Part shown: positions 20,331 to 30,606 of the stretch, one piece after another | How positions within the stretch are numbered: the stretch's first letter is position 1 | Layout: each line of letters opens with the position of its first letter | From: Scilla litardierei | Lineage: Eukaryota > Streptophyta > Magnoliopsida > Asparagales > Asparagaceae | Length of the DNA stretch: 64,000 bases | Direction: 5' to 3' | Assembly (NCBI GenBank): GCA_030789695.1 | Contig: CM061142.1 | Coordinates: forward strand, 155,716,714-155,780,713 | Notes under the pieces: generated by a model | What the model was told of the DNA's origin: nothing | Databases searched by the model: none | Seen by the model: the letters and a program-made list of their open reading frames with translations, nothing else | Made by a program: the position numbers and the translations under genes

Positions 20331-20721
20331 AAATGCTCAATGGATCATGTTGATGACTATCCTCTTGAGATGACTTAACCTTATAAATGCTCAATCGATC
20401 ATGTTGAGGAATGTCCTCTTCACCAATTCTAGGGAGAATGTATGTATTCTATTTCTCAATAAGTATAACTTCTTGTTTCAGAATTTGGATCTCCTTATTG
20501 AGATTTGAGAGAGATAACACTGTAGAAGTATTATCTTGTCTTCTCTTCATGACTTCAGACATACGATAAACGTTGTCTATCTTTGGCTTATCTTTTTTAT
20601 CAGTACGACTAGTGCGTAAGTCAAGAAGTTTGTACTTCAAATTTGAAGGAAGATCTTCAGATAATATTTTGGAGATTAACTCATCACTAGAAGTGATGAC
20701 GTTAATAGATAAACCATTCAT
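20331..20721 (-). pseudogene. Linker between zinc knuckle and protease, component A unit 2
   Basis: Encodes MNGLSINVITSSDELISKIL and a coiled-coil-like stretch (LSNLNKEIQILKQEVILIEK), then two copies of a 19-residue-scale repeat around HDPLSIYNAKTSQ/DPLSIYKVKSSQ. It is broken by a stop near 20449. It is part of the ORF1 polyprotein and resembles 55861-56310 and 27249-27662. Confidence 0.65.
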
Positions 20722-21389
20722 GTCGACAATGGCTTTCCAATAAGCCAGTTTATCATTTGTTTGACAAGTATTACTTGTGCATTAACAATCATTATCAGAA
20801 GATGATGAGGAATAGTCTTCATTGTCTGATCCTTTAGTATCACTGTGGATCATAATCTTAAGAAGAGTCTTTTTAAGACCTTCATCTTCAATTTCATTGA
20901 TCTTTTTCTTAGTATAGCAAGAAGAAGCATAATGGCCTTTCTGACTGCATTTGTAACATTTAATGTTATTAGCACCTTTCTTTGAAGGTCTGATCTTTCT
21001 TTTAGCAGAATCTCTTTCAGAGTCTTTGTCTTTAAAGAATTTCTTTTTCTTATAAGAAGTATTATTCTTCTTATTGGATTTAAAATCCTCTTTGACACGT
21101 TTTCCCTTATCAGTAGCATAAGATTGGTCAAAAGCAAATTGTTGGCAGAATTCACCAAGTTCTTTTTTTACCAGTAAGCCTATAAGACTTCAGTTGATGC
21201 CTTAGCTTCATATCATTACACAAAGCTAAACCTTCTTTAATATAGGCATCAATAGGAGTTCCGTAAGTGAATAGCTCATAAGGAATAATTCCTCCATTCT
21301 TAACTTTTAGCTGATTACGAACTCTTTCAGCAAATAAATTTGGTAGTCCATTTATAAACTTGGGACTTCCAGTGTGTGCTATTAGCATC
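20722..21389 (-). pseudogene. Capsid C-terminus and zinc knuckle, component A unit 2
   Basis: The minus strand first gives the capsid tail (KFINGLPNLFAERVRNQLK; YELFTYGTPIDAYIKEGLA) at 21388-21152. A basic Lys/Arg/Ser region follows, then a CCHC zinc knuckle readable in another frame (CYKCSQKGHYASSCYTKK), and an acidic Asp/Ser tail. CCHC knuckles of this kind bind packaged RNA in pararetrovirus coat proteins. At least one frameshift separates the two parts. At its right the sequence is fused to an inverted block at about 21390. Confidence 0.7.
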
Positions 21390-22815
21390 TCGAAATCATG
21401 TTTAATCCTTCTAAGACTATTCGACTTTCAGATGTCACTAGTGCATCCAGAAGATCTGTCTCTAGATCTGATTCTCATAGAATCAATGAGGTTCACGGGA
21501 TTATTATATCCCATAATAACATACCTCATCCTATCTACAAAGAGAAAGAAAAGCTTTCTTCTACAAACTCTGAAACTAGGATGTACAAAGGTGTATAAAG
21601 AACACCAAAAATAAATACTTACAGCTGTTAGTCTTAATATTAAGACTCATGGTTATGAATTCTTACCTGGATCAGAAATGGTTGCAATTATATACCGCAT
21701 CCATTACAAAGCTTTGGGAACTTTAGCTCCCAAGGCTAAAGTTCATACTAAGCCAGGCAAAACTGTCTTAGTTGAAACAAATTACTTTCGTCCCATATTG
21801 TTGTCAATAGACAAATCAAATGGACAGAAGTAAACTTTTCTGATAGTTGGGTCATACCCAATGCTATCCAACCTCAGCCTATATGAATCAAGATATTGAT
21901 CAAATCATCCAGACGGCTGATGGTGATGTCGAAATCATGTTTAATCCTTCTATGACTATTCGACTTTCAGATGTCACTAGTGCACCCAGAAGATCTGTCT
22001 CTAGATCTGATTCTCATAGAATCAATGAGGTTCATGGGATTTATATATCCCATAATAGCATACCTCATCCTATCTATAAAGAAAAAAATGTTCTGAAATG
22101 AGTTTCCATATGTAATCTGTTGTTTATGTATTTTACACCTAGCAGCAGACTTGGAGGAATCCTTAATAAGGAATTCCAAAACAAAAGAAACTCTGAGTTT
22201 CATAATTGATTCTTCAAAGTTTTCTCCGATAGAGAACAACAAGAATTCAAGTCAAGTTATTATGAAACAGTTGACAAACAACAAGAGATTATATCTGTTG
22301 TTCCCTGGTTCTTGAAGTTATATCTTCAAAGAGAAGTAAAGAGAATAAATGTTCTTGAAGAACAATACAAGCAATGGAAATCCCAAACAGGTGTTTCCAT
22401 TAAATCTCTTTATCCTCCGACAGAACCTCTAAGGTTAAATGGGCTTTCAACAGCTACCTTAGAAGCAACGGCTTTAATAAAGCCAATTGAGTCTGATGAT
22501 TCAGTCTTGAGAGATTTACTACGCTCATTAAACATAGTAATTATTCTAATATTCACCTTCAAGTTATTGGTCAACAAATTACAAGGGTTGAGGATATAGT
22601 TAATGAACTTATCCGAAAAATGAATAATATTCTTCCATCTCTTATTGAGTTTGAGGAGGTTAAAACCCCCATTCAAACCAAGCAGGTGGCTATCAAACCA
22701 CCTATTGATATCTCTGGTTTTAATATCAGTGATAACATATCTGCTAAAGTTATTGATGCTTTTACGAAAATGCTCAGTGCTTCAAGAATTCATACGCTCT
22801 TTACCTTTTCAGTTA
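21390..22815 (+). other. Inverted and scrambled viral block within unit 2
   Basis: Here viral sequence runs on the plus strand, opposite to its neighbours. It has three parts. 21390-21577 carries part of the region after the movement protein (TIRLSDVTSASRRSVSRSD). 21578-21625 is a short minus-oriented piece of the leader (GTACAAAGGTGTATAAAGAA). 21626-22815 is plus-oriented and runs from the movement protein C-terminus (HGYEFLPGSE region, frame broken) through TIRLSDVTSAPRRSVSRSD again and YLQREVKRINVLEEQYKQW to the start of the linker. The same TIRLSD region appears twice, so two template copies contributed. Junctions share a few bases (TCGAA at 21390-21394; AGCT near 21622; TAT near 22813). 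Confidence 0.75.
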
Positions 22816-23302
22816 TATTTGGATCAGTAAGAGATAAACTCAAGTTTGACTATACGTTGAAGTATACTGGTCCATTACATAGACTGGTTTCCATGATGCC
22901 CATAAGGGACTGAGTCTAGTTAAGACATCTAGCATCTCGCAAACAGGCTAGTAATGAAGCATTCAACCCCTGAAGGGTTAAAGGTCTGAAAGCAACCTAA
23001 ATTAATCCAATATGGATATATTTGTATCGATCCATATATGGTTCGATATCTTTAGAGCTAAGCAATTGAATAGTCTGCTCACTCTGATCAACTGTGGAGG
23101 TTCTTTCTAAAGTCTTAATGGCAATTAAAGCCTTATAATCAAAGAACCCAATCTTGTAAATGTCCCCATTAGGAACATCTGGAATTGACCATTTATTAAG
23201 TGATTCCAGTTCTGACGGGAATTCCGACAAACAAACATTCTTAATCCTTTTACTCGTATTATGAGTCATTGCAGAGGTAGAAGCAGAAACTAGTTCTGAC
23301 AT
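22816..23302 (-). pseudogene. Movement protein N-terminal half, component A unit 2
   Basis: Begins with ATG at 23302 and reads SELESLNKWSIPDVPNGDIY, SEQTIQLLSSKDIEPYM and YKYIHIGLIQ, then continues in a shifted frame toward the RDARCLNW region before the inversion junction near 22815. The YIHIGLIQ motif is characteristic of caulimovirid movement proteins (30K superfamily), which act at plasmodesmata. It is the first domain of the ORF1 polyprotein. Its C-terminal half lies in the inverted block. Confidence 0.75.
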
Positions 23303-23858
23303 AGGGTGTTCTTACGGATCTTTATCATGCTTTACAAATAAGATATGGATAAATAAATATGATTTTCCTTACTTATCTACTATTGAGAAATATTGAATAC
23401 TTAAAGCCAGTTTTTTAATGTTTAGATATAACCAATAATATATGAGAGTAAAATTACTGAATTACAATAGACAGTTTCAATTTGTTTAGACATAAGAAAT
23501 GTTTCATAGGAGCATAATCACCAAATAACGAGTTACGGCCCTAACGGCCTCTCGCCTCAGTGGGACTTACAATGCGACTACGGTGACTCCCCACCCCCAC
23601 AGCCACATGCTTATGGATAAACAAATAAATCATTCTGAATCCGAAGATTAACTAATAGAAATTCAAAAAATCACTCTCAAATCCTCACGGTTATAAAGAA
23701 ACAAATAAAAACAATCCGAATCATTAAGATCCGCAATTCGTATCCAAGTATCAGTAGGAAAGAAGCAAGAACATATCATATTAACATATTCCTACTTACT
23801 CGTACTCCATGATAATATCTACAAGAAGCAAACTTAGCCAATCATAGCTCTGATACCA
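23303..23858 (-). other. Primer-binding site and leader of unit 2
   Basis: On the minus strand TGGTATCAGAGC (23858-23847) is complementary to the 3' end of initiator Met-tRNA and starts minus-strand DNA synthesis in Caulimoviridae. About 540 bases of untranslated leader follow to the movement-protein ATG at 23302, including GTGGGGGTGGGGAGTCACC. Nearly the same leader occurs at 59532-60085. Confidence 0.8.
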
Positions 23859-24600
23859 ATTTCTACCAGGATGTACAAAGGTGTATAAAGAACACAAAAA
23901 ATAAATACTTACAGCCTGAAACCGTAGCCTTCAAGCTCTGGCTCCAATTTACAAAAACTAAAAATTAAAAAGGAAAGAAAGAAAGCTCGAAAAAGATACA
24001 AGTGTATAACACTGAGAGAGGTCGATATTCGATCTAGAGAAGTTGGACAAAAGTTCGATGTTGAAGATGAAGCCTTTTGCATCCTTTTATAGCTGTAAGG
24101 GCTCCTTACGAGTGATCCTTTAATGACAGCTGGCTGAAGAGTGCATAGTCCTCTCGCCAAATAGTGAAGATGCTTAAATAAATTGGGTTGATGCGAGTTA
24201 AAGTTGCTGCCACAGTAGACGATTTGTCTTTTTTTAGCTGCGTGAGAATCTTCACTATGCCTTATGTGACTCTTCTTTGTCTTCTTTTGAAATTAGTCAC
24301 TGTTGATGAACATTGCTCTTCCACTAAGAGCGGCTCCCTGAGGCTCAACTCAAAGTAAAGTGAGATAGGTGTCGGGTACTCCGTGGGCCCCATCATGCAC
24401 CGAATAATCTTTTCTTTGATCTGATCCTATCTTTGTGAAAAATGTCTGATCTTATCTTCAGAGGTGGCAGAAGAGATATATCTCGACAAAAGATAAGTAT
24501 AACTTTTCCAGAAGGTAAAATAATTTACCCAAAAAGAGTATAACTCTTTATAAGAAATTTCTTATCTTTACAGTTTTATAAATGGTAAAGCTTCATAATG
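23859..24600 (-). promoter_or_regulatory. Viral promoter region between component B (unit 3) and unit 2
   Basis: Non-coding and collinear with the other intergenic copies. TATAAAA is at 24085-24091 on the minus strand. Downstream are CGATATTCGACCTCTCTC and the splice-donor-like CTGTAAGTATT (about 23900-23912). Because components A and B carry the same promoter-leader segment, they could be transcribed and reverse-transcribed by the same machinery. Confidence 0.7.
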
Positions 24601-24619
24601 GATGCGATATATTATCGCA

Positions 24620-25125
24620 ACCGTCTCAGACCCGGGTATAAATTCACACCACTGAGTCCTAATAGTAAGACTCACAGAGTCGAATATATTCTACTCTTTA
24701 AGAGATAAAGTCAAATTGGGGTATACATTAAAGTATACAGGCTTAGTATGTAGATATGGACAATGGAAGCAGGATGATCTGAGTCTAACAGTCATGATGC
24801 CTCCCTTAAGGGATTGTGTCCAGCTAAAGTTTCTTGAATAATGAAGATATGCAGAGATTGACATATAATGTCCTTTTGTTGTCACAGATTGAAATGCAAT
24901 CTGGATTAGTCCAATATGGATAAACTTAAATTGATCCATATAAGGTTCGATATCATCATAACAGAGTAACTGTATAGTCTGCTCATTATGAGTAATAATT
25001 GTGGGTTTATCCCAAAACTTATAATCAGGGAAACCAATTTTTCCTTAGTAGGAATATCGAAGAATTGAGAAAATGTTCCTGATGGGAGTATTACTCCATT
25101 TTTGAATTGGGGTAGTACCACCTGT
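24620..25125 (-). pseudogene. Second, divergent movement-protein-like domain at the end of component B
   Basis: On the minus strand, after the end of RNase H, the sequence reads EQTIQLLCYDDIEPYMDQ, FKFIHIGLIQIAFQ, FSWTQSLKGG and YFNVYPNLTLSL. These match, block by block, the movement protein of component A (EQTIQLLSSKDIEPYM; YKYIHIGLIQ; LNWTQSLMG; YFNVYPNLSLSL) but with many more differences than the two A copies show between themselves. Stops and at least one frameshift (near 25045) break it. Its place, last gene before the promoter, is taken in component A by the unrelated ORF2. It could be a diverged viral module or a recombination relic. Confidence 0.7.
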
Positions 25126-25368
25126 CTTCACAGTTGGAGTATTACTCTGTAAAGTATGACTTCTTTTATCATGATCTCTAGTAGAAGTACGTGGAGTAGA
25201 ACTCCTTTCATCCTTATGTTCTCTTGAAGTAGAACTCCTTTCATCAGCATGATCTCTAGTAGAGGTACTTGGAGTATAACTCCATTCATGTTCACTCCCT
25301 TTCTCCCTCAGAGAAGGATGGGTGTACGACATCGAAACCCTGCAGAAATTCTCGAGTAAGAAAGTCAT
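25045..25368 (-). CDS. Start of component B ORF2, overlapping the RNase H end
   Basis: This ORF begins at ATG 25368 in a different frame from RNase H and overlaps its last 77 bases. It encodes a hydrophilic segment with repeats of STRDH and DERSSTPR-like units, then NTPIRNIF before a stop at 25045, where the movement-protein-like domain takes over in another frame. The repeats suggest a flexible linker. Its counterpart in component A is the Gly/Ser-rich start of ORF2. No function is known to me. Confidence 0.5.
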   Translation of the reverse strand: MTFLLENFCRVSMSYTHPSLREKGSEHEWSYTPSTSTRDHADERSSTSREHKDERSSTPRTSTRDHDKRSHTLQSNTPTVKTGGTTPIQKWSNTPIRNIFSILRYSY

Positions 25369-25740
25369 GAAGATGATTATCTTGTCCCCTTATAAACTGA
25401 ATATCAAATTGATACATAGATAATTCAGCCTGCCATCTAGCAAATATTTGTTTAGAAACAAGATTTTTAACATCGTTTTCAATAACTGATTTAGCAGAAC
25501 TACAATCGATCTTTAAGAGGAATTGTTGATTGAGAATATCATCTCGGAATTTGTGAAAGCATTTAATAATAGCTAACATCTCATTTTTAATAGTAGAATA
25601 ATTATATTGAGCTTGATTCCATTTAACAGAGGTAAATCGTACTAATAGCTCTTTATGAGTAACATGGTCAATCTGTTTGAGGATACCTTCAAAACCAATG
25701 TTAGACGAATCTGTCTCAACAATCTTAGACCATTGTGCGT
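25290..25740 (-). pseudogene. Pararetroviral RNase H domain, component B
   Basis: Reads (minus) VETDSSNIGFEG with the first catalytic Asp, NEMLAIIKCFHKF with the Glu, LLKIDCSSAK with the second Asp and GQDNHLHDFLTRE with the final His/Asp region. This is the expected order for retroviral-type RNase H, which degrades the RNA template during reverse transcription. It is separated from the reverse transcriptase by a frameshift near 25810, so the polyprotein is broken even though the domain residues remain. The last open segment is 25579-25292. Confidence 0.8.
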
Positions 25741-27264
25741 GAGCAAGATGTACACAAGGTAAACATTTAAAATTGAGTTTGACTTTGCGAACATTATCTG
25801 TATACTGATCAGTCCAGGGGAAGCATTCTTCCTCAGTCTACTATATAAAATAGCAGTGTCAGAAGCAAGATTATGATAATAATCTGCTACATAATTTAAT
25901 GCACCAAGAAATCGTAGCAGATATTTGGTATCTAAAATAATGTTAGGGAATTTAGAACTAAATTCAATGCTCCTGTCAATAGGAACTATAATTACCTTAT
26001 GAATATTATGACCCAAAAATCTAATTTGAGTCTGAAATAATTTTATTTTTGGAGCTGATATATCAAGCCCATTTCGTACCACAAGAATACGAAATATTTC
26101 AAGATATTTAACATGTTGATCAAAGGTCTGAGAAAAGACCAAAATAATATCAATGTATGACAAGAAGAAATCCGTGTAAGGAATAAATATGCTATTCATA
26201 ATATTTTGGAATTCTGAAGGAGCATTCTTCAATCCAAAGGGCATGACTTTCCATTCAAAATGGCCTAATGGAATAACAAATGCCATTTTATAACGATCTT
26301 TCTCTTCGATTAATATATGATAATAACCAGATTTAAGATCGAATTTAGAGAATATCTTCGCATTATTAATACGATTAAGAAGATCACGTTTGTTGGAAAT
26401 ATGATACCTAATCCACTTTAAAACTGCATTTAAGGGTTTATAATTAATAACAAAACGAGGACTACCTCTTTCTTTCTCAGTGTTATTGTTAACATAAAAC
26501 GCTTTACAACTCCAAGGAGAGTATGACTTTTTTATGAGTTTTTTCTCAAGTAAGGAACTAATTTCCTTTTTACAAAGATCAAGATATTCTTGATTCATTT
26601 GGCAAGATCTAGATTTAGTAGGAAAATCCTGCTCCTTAAAATCATCTTCATACGGAAGAGAAACAATGTGACATTTTCTATCCCAAAATGCATTAGGGAT
26701 ATCACTACAGATAGTTTTATAAAAACGATCCTCAATTTGAGTTATTAACTCTTTCTTCTTTCTAATTTTCTCATCAATTTGAATAAATGAAACTTCTTCT
26801 TTCAAAAAATTGATCTGTTTTTCTTTCAGAAGAACATTCTTGACTTCGTTTAAAGAACGAGTCTGGGGATCAGTTATAAACTGAAATAGTATGTCTTTCC
26901 CAGTGGCTTGAATACCATAGGTGTCTACTTTCTGCATATGCATTATATTGTGCAAGAAAGGTGTTCCTAAAATAATGTGTTGTGAAAGATTCTTTACAAG
27001 AACACATGATATAGGAATACATGTGTCTTGGACACATATATGGGCTGAGGGTAACTTGAATCTAACGTCCAATTGATTACCTCCTGCACTACTCAAAGAT
27101 TGTGTGGTTGGTTCAAAGAATTTCGAAGATACAATTCCTTCGCGAATGCAATTAAGATCCGCACCACTATCAACCAAAGCTATAAGATCTGGAATAAAGA
27201 CTTGTTTAGATATAACAAAAGTCACATTGATATGCCATTTCTGAGATGTTATTTGTTGTAACAA
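25642..27264 (-). CDS. Protease-reverse transcriptase polyprotein segment, component B (540 codons, inactive)
   Basis: One long open frame. The aspartic protease loop IALVDSGADLNCIREG is followed by HIILGTPFLHNIM (about residues 28-120). Then comes a linker and the reverse transcriptase: SRCQMNQEYLDLCKKEI, PRFVINYKPLN, SKFDLKSGYYHI (first catalytic Asp present), VMPFGLKNAPSEFQ and the active-site motif, which reads YIDI instead of Y-x-D-D. Loss of that Asp should abolish polymerase activity. After about residue 480 (near 25810) the frame shifts away from the connection to RNase H. It copies the pregenomic RNA in related viruses. Only component B carries this domain in the window. Confidence 0.85.
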   Translation of the reverse strand: MLQQITSQKWHINVTFVISKQVFIPDLIALVDSGADLNCIREGIVSSKFFEPTTQSLSSAGGNQLDVRFKLPSAHICVQDTCIPISCVLVKNLSQHIILGTPFLHNIMHMQKVDTYGIQATGKDILFQFITDPQTRSLNEVKNVLLKEKQINFLKEEVSFIQIDEKIRKKKELITQIEDRFYKTICSDIPNAFWDRKCHIVSLPYEDDFKEQDFPTKSRSCQMNQEYLDLCKKEISSLLEKKLIKKSYSPWSCKAFYVNNNTEKERGSPRFVINYKPLNAVLKWIRYHISNKRDLLNRINNAKIFSKFDLKSGYYHILIEEKDRYKMAFVIPLGHFEWKVMPFGLKNAPSEFQNIMNSIFIPYTDFFLSYIDIILVFSQTFDQHVKYLEIFRILVVRNGLDISAPKIKLFQTQIRFLGHNIHKVIIVPIDRSIEFSSKFPNIILDTKYLLRFLGALNYVADYYHNLASDTAILYSRLRKNASPGLISIQIMFAKSNSILNVYLVYILLTHNGLRLLRQIRLTLVLKVSSNRLTMLLIKSY

Positions 27265-27662
27265 ATTTGAAATTCATCCTTTTGAGATGTCTTAGCATTA
27301 TAAATGCTTAATGGATCATGTCGAGGAATGTCCTCTTTTGCTACATCAAATCGGGAGAGAGTGTATGTACTCTCTTTATTAAGAAGTATAACTTCTTGCT
27401 TCGGAATTTGGATCTCCTTATTGAGATCTGAGAGAGATAACACTGTAGAAGTATTATCTTGTCTTCTCTTCATTACATTAGACATACGTTTAACGTTGTC
27501 TATATTTGGCATATCTTTTTTATGAGTATGACTGGTACATAAGCCGAGAAGTTTGTACTTCAAATCTAAAGGAAGATCTTCAGATAATATTTTGGAGATT
27601 AACTCCTCACTAGAAGTGATGACATTTATAGATAAACTATTCATGTTAAAATGGCTTTCCAA
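27249..27662 (-). pseudogene. Linker between zinc knuckle and protease, component B
   Basis: Encodes SLSINVITSSEELISKIL, LSDLNKEIQIPKQEVILL and a single copy of the HDPLSIYNAKTSQ unit, where component A units have two. It ends in a frameshift just before the protease frame starting at 27264, and begins out of frame with the zinc-knuckle segment. It is otherwise very similar to 55861-56310. Confidence 0.65.
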
Positions 27663-28324
27663 TAAGCCGTTTTATCATTTGTCTGACAAGTATCACTTCT
27701 ACAATGATAATCATGATTAGAAGATGATGAACAATCTTCAACGTCTGATCCTTTAGTATTACTGTGGATCTTTAGAAGGGTCTTATTAAGACCTTGATCT
27801 TTCATCTGCTTTTTAGTATAACATGTAGACATATAATGCCCTTTGTGACCACATTTGTAACATTAAATGTTACTAGCACCTTTCTTAGAAGGTTTGGTCT
27901 TTCTTTTAGCAGAATCTCTTTCAGAGTCTTTATCTCTAAAGAATTTATTTCTCTTAGTATGACTCTTCTTTTTATCATTAACAAGTTTATCAATAGAAGA
28001 GAATTTATCTTTTATGGTCAATACTTGTTCTGGTATAACCAGATTATAATCTGAAGTTTCCTTATCCTCAGTATGAATAAATGAAGAAGTATCCAGATCT
28101 GGTATAACCTGATCATTATCAGATGTATCCTCAGTATGAAAAACTGAAGAATCTTCTAAAGTTAAAACTTGATTCGGTATAACCAAATATTCTGATGTCA
28201 ACTCAAGATTTGGTATAACCATATCTTTCTCTAATGTCTCCTGATTTAGTATAACTAAATCATAAATGGAAGTTTCTTTAATATCATTATGAAAGATATT
28301 AGTAATAAGATCTGGTATAACCAA
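27641..28324 (-). pseudogene. N-terminal linker repeats and zinc knuckle of component B, capsid core absent
   Basis: The 28324-27863 frame is acidic with repeated LVIPxxxLT units (DLVI, MVIP, LVIP, QVIPDLDTS, LVIPEQVLT). It then passes directly to the basic region (KKKSHTKRNKFF, SERDSAKRK) and the CCHC knuckle (CYKCGHKGHYMSTCYTKK, 27860-27800). A nonsense codon lies just before the knuckle. The whole capsid core that separates these parts in component A (about 57380-56700) is missing. There is no ATG at the start of the frame, so the original start is unclear. It ends with an acidic Asp/Ser tail. Confidence 0.7.
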
Positions 28325-28344
28325 ATCATTATCTGCAGTTTCCT

Positions 28345-28619
28345 GTGACCACCCACCCCCACAGGCACATGCTTATGGACAAAAAAAATAAAACATTCTC
28401 AATCCGAAGATTAAATAATAGTAATTCAAAAAATCACTCTCAAATCCTCATGGTTATAAAGAAACAAATAAAAACAATCCGAATCATAAGATCCGCAATC
28501 CGTACTCAAGCATCAGTAGAAAAGAAGCAAGAACATATCATATTAACATATTCCTACTTACTCATACTTCATGATAATATCTACAAGAATAAACTTAGCC
28601 AATCATGGCCCTGATACCA
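28345..28619 (-). other. Primer-binding site and short leader of component B (unit 3)
   Basis: On the minus strand TGGTATCAGGGC (28619-28608) is the tRNA primer site with one change. The leader is closely similar to component A leaders up to GTGGGGGTGGG. There, at about 28345, it passes straight into the linker repeats. The remaining leader and the whole movement protein and capsid N-terminus of component A are absent. Confidence 0.78.
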
Positions 28620-29320
28620 ATTTACCATGATGTACAACGGTGTATAAAGAACATCAAAAATAAATACTTACAGCTTAAAACCGTAGCCTTTATGCTCTGG
28701 CTCCAGTTTACAAAAACTAAAAATTAAAAAGGAAAGAAAGAAAGCTCGAAAAAGATACAAGTGTATAACACTGAGAGAGGTCGATATTCGATCTAGAGAA
28801 GTTGGACAAAAGTTCGATGTTGAAGATGACGCCTTCCGCATCCTTTTATAGCTGTAAGGGATCCTTACGAGTGATCCTTTAATGACAGCTGGCGGTTGAG
28901 TGTGTAGTCCTCTCGCCAAATAATGAAGATGCTTCAATAATTTGGGCTGAAGCGACTTAAAGTTGCTTCCACAGTAGATGATTCGTCTCTTTATGTCTGT
29001 GTGAGAATCTTCACTGTGCCTTTTGCAACTCTTCTTCGTATTCTTTTGAAATTAGTCGCTGGTGATGAACACTGCTCTTCCACTAAGAGCGGCTTCCCGA
29101 GCCTCAACTCAAAGTAAAGTGAGATAGGTGTCGGGTACTCCATGGGCCCCATAGCGTACCGAATCTTCTTTTATTTTATCTGATCCCATCATTAGGAAAA
29201 AGTCTCTGATCTTATCTTCAAAGGTGGCAGAAGAGATATATCTCCACAAAAGATACGTATGACTTTTACAAAAGGTAATATTTATTTTACCCAGAAAGAG
29301 TATAACTCTATATAAGAAAT
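28620..29320 (-). promoter_or_regulatory. Viral promoter region between component A (unit 4) and component B (unit 3)
   Basis: On the minus strand it follows the ORF2 stop at 29324. TATAAAAG is at 28843-28850; a splice-donor-like GCTGTAAGTATT is near 28662-28673. It is nearly collinear with 17148-17894 and 23859-24600. Confidence 0.7.
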
Positions 29321-29323
29321 AAC

Positions 29324-29583
29324 TTATAATTCCTCGATACCTTTACCTTTAGTATCTTTGGAATTCATAATTATATCCCAAATATCTTCAAAATCATTGG
29401 GATCTTGGGCGTCTGGGCAAGATATATCTATACCCTGAGTACTCTTTAAAGTGGTTTGAGTATGAGTACTCTGAACATACATAGTATCACTATTGTCAAA
29501 GACTTCAAGGAATTGTCTTTTCATATGTTCAAAACATTTCTGCTGAATTTCAGCTTCAGTGGCCAGAGGGTATTTCCTCCACA
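29324..29583 (-). pseudogene. C-terminal end of component A ORF2, unit 4
   Basis: Open for 86 codons: WRKYPLATEAEIQQKCFEH, MKRQFLEVF and a C-terminus MNSKDTKGKGIEEL before the stop. It is the continuation of the ORF2 at 54272-55393. The two parts were separated by the LTR element whose target duplication is TAGAT (29584-29588 and 54267-54271). Confidence 0.75.
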
Positions 29584-30606
29584 TAGATTGTCACGCCCCG
29601 CTTTCCAAGTATGGAAGGCGAGACGTGAATAGGTCCGCTCAGACTTAGAGCTGTGAAGCTACAGTCTGATAAGCGTCTGGTAATTTAATCCATTATCAGG
29701 ATCTTTGCATTACGATGAAACAACAACAATAATAATGAGGGATAGACAAATAAAATTATCCAACATTCAACATCCACAGATTTTATTCCAAACATGTCAT
29801 AAAAGGAGTATAAAGTCTGAAAGCAAAAAGGCATAAGCATGGCCAAAACTACAACAAGAAATGGTGATACGCACCGAATAACCTAACAGCAGCTACTAAA
29901 AGTAAACAACAACTAAGAGGAAACTTCCTACTGAGACTAAGGGTAGAACTCCGGTGTCCTCGAGATGGACGTCAGCAAATTGTTGTCCTCAGCAACTACT
30001 CAGGCTCAAACTTGACATGTGACACCCAAAGAGAAAAGGGCACATGTCAGCAAAAATCTCCAAAGAGGGAAAGGAGACTTTGTGCAAGGAAACGTGAAGC
30101 ACATCAGTTACAAGATAAATGCAGCTTAGCAGTTCTAAAATAATGATGACATTGCAAATTATTAAATGAATGCAGCAGTTTAAACATGCGCATGAATGCA
30201 ACAGTTTAAGATGAACATGAAAGTTAACATTTGCACGACACGTCGTAGAAAAAAGCTATTAAACAAGATTTCACGATTTCACGATGAAAACATGCATTCA
30301 CATTGTGCATTGATCACTCCATATTTTACACTTTTTTCCCGCATGTTTGCATGCCATTTAGATCGCTCAAATCATGTTTTTCACGATATATCGACGATAT
30401 TGCGATACTTTTCACGATTTGTTGTCTTTGTCGTATTTCAGGTGATTTGGAGCGATTTGGAGTGATCCCGAGATACGCCTACTCCAGAGTGTCACCGACG
30501 ACCTCCCCTAGGGGTATTTTGCCATTGGAGAGGAGCAGAAGAAGAAAGAACGTCGCATGAACGACGAGGAGGCAAAAACAAGCTGAAATGGCATTTTTGG
30601 TGTCTC

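Noticed and set aside
15432..29583. Viral block as an ordinary Ty3/gypsy retrotransposon
   Set aside because: There is no integrase and no flanking LTR pair, but there is a caulimovirid movement-protein motif (YIHIGLIQ), a GWWD capsid motif and Met-tRNA primer sites at unit borders.
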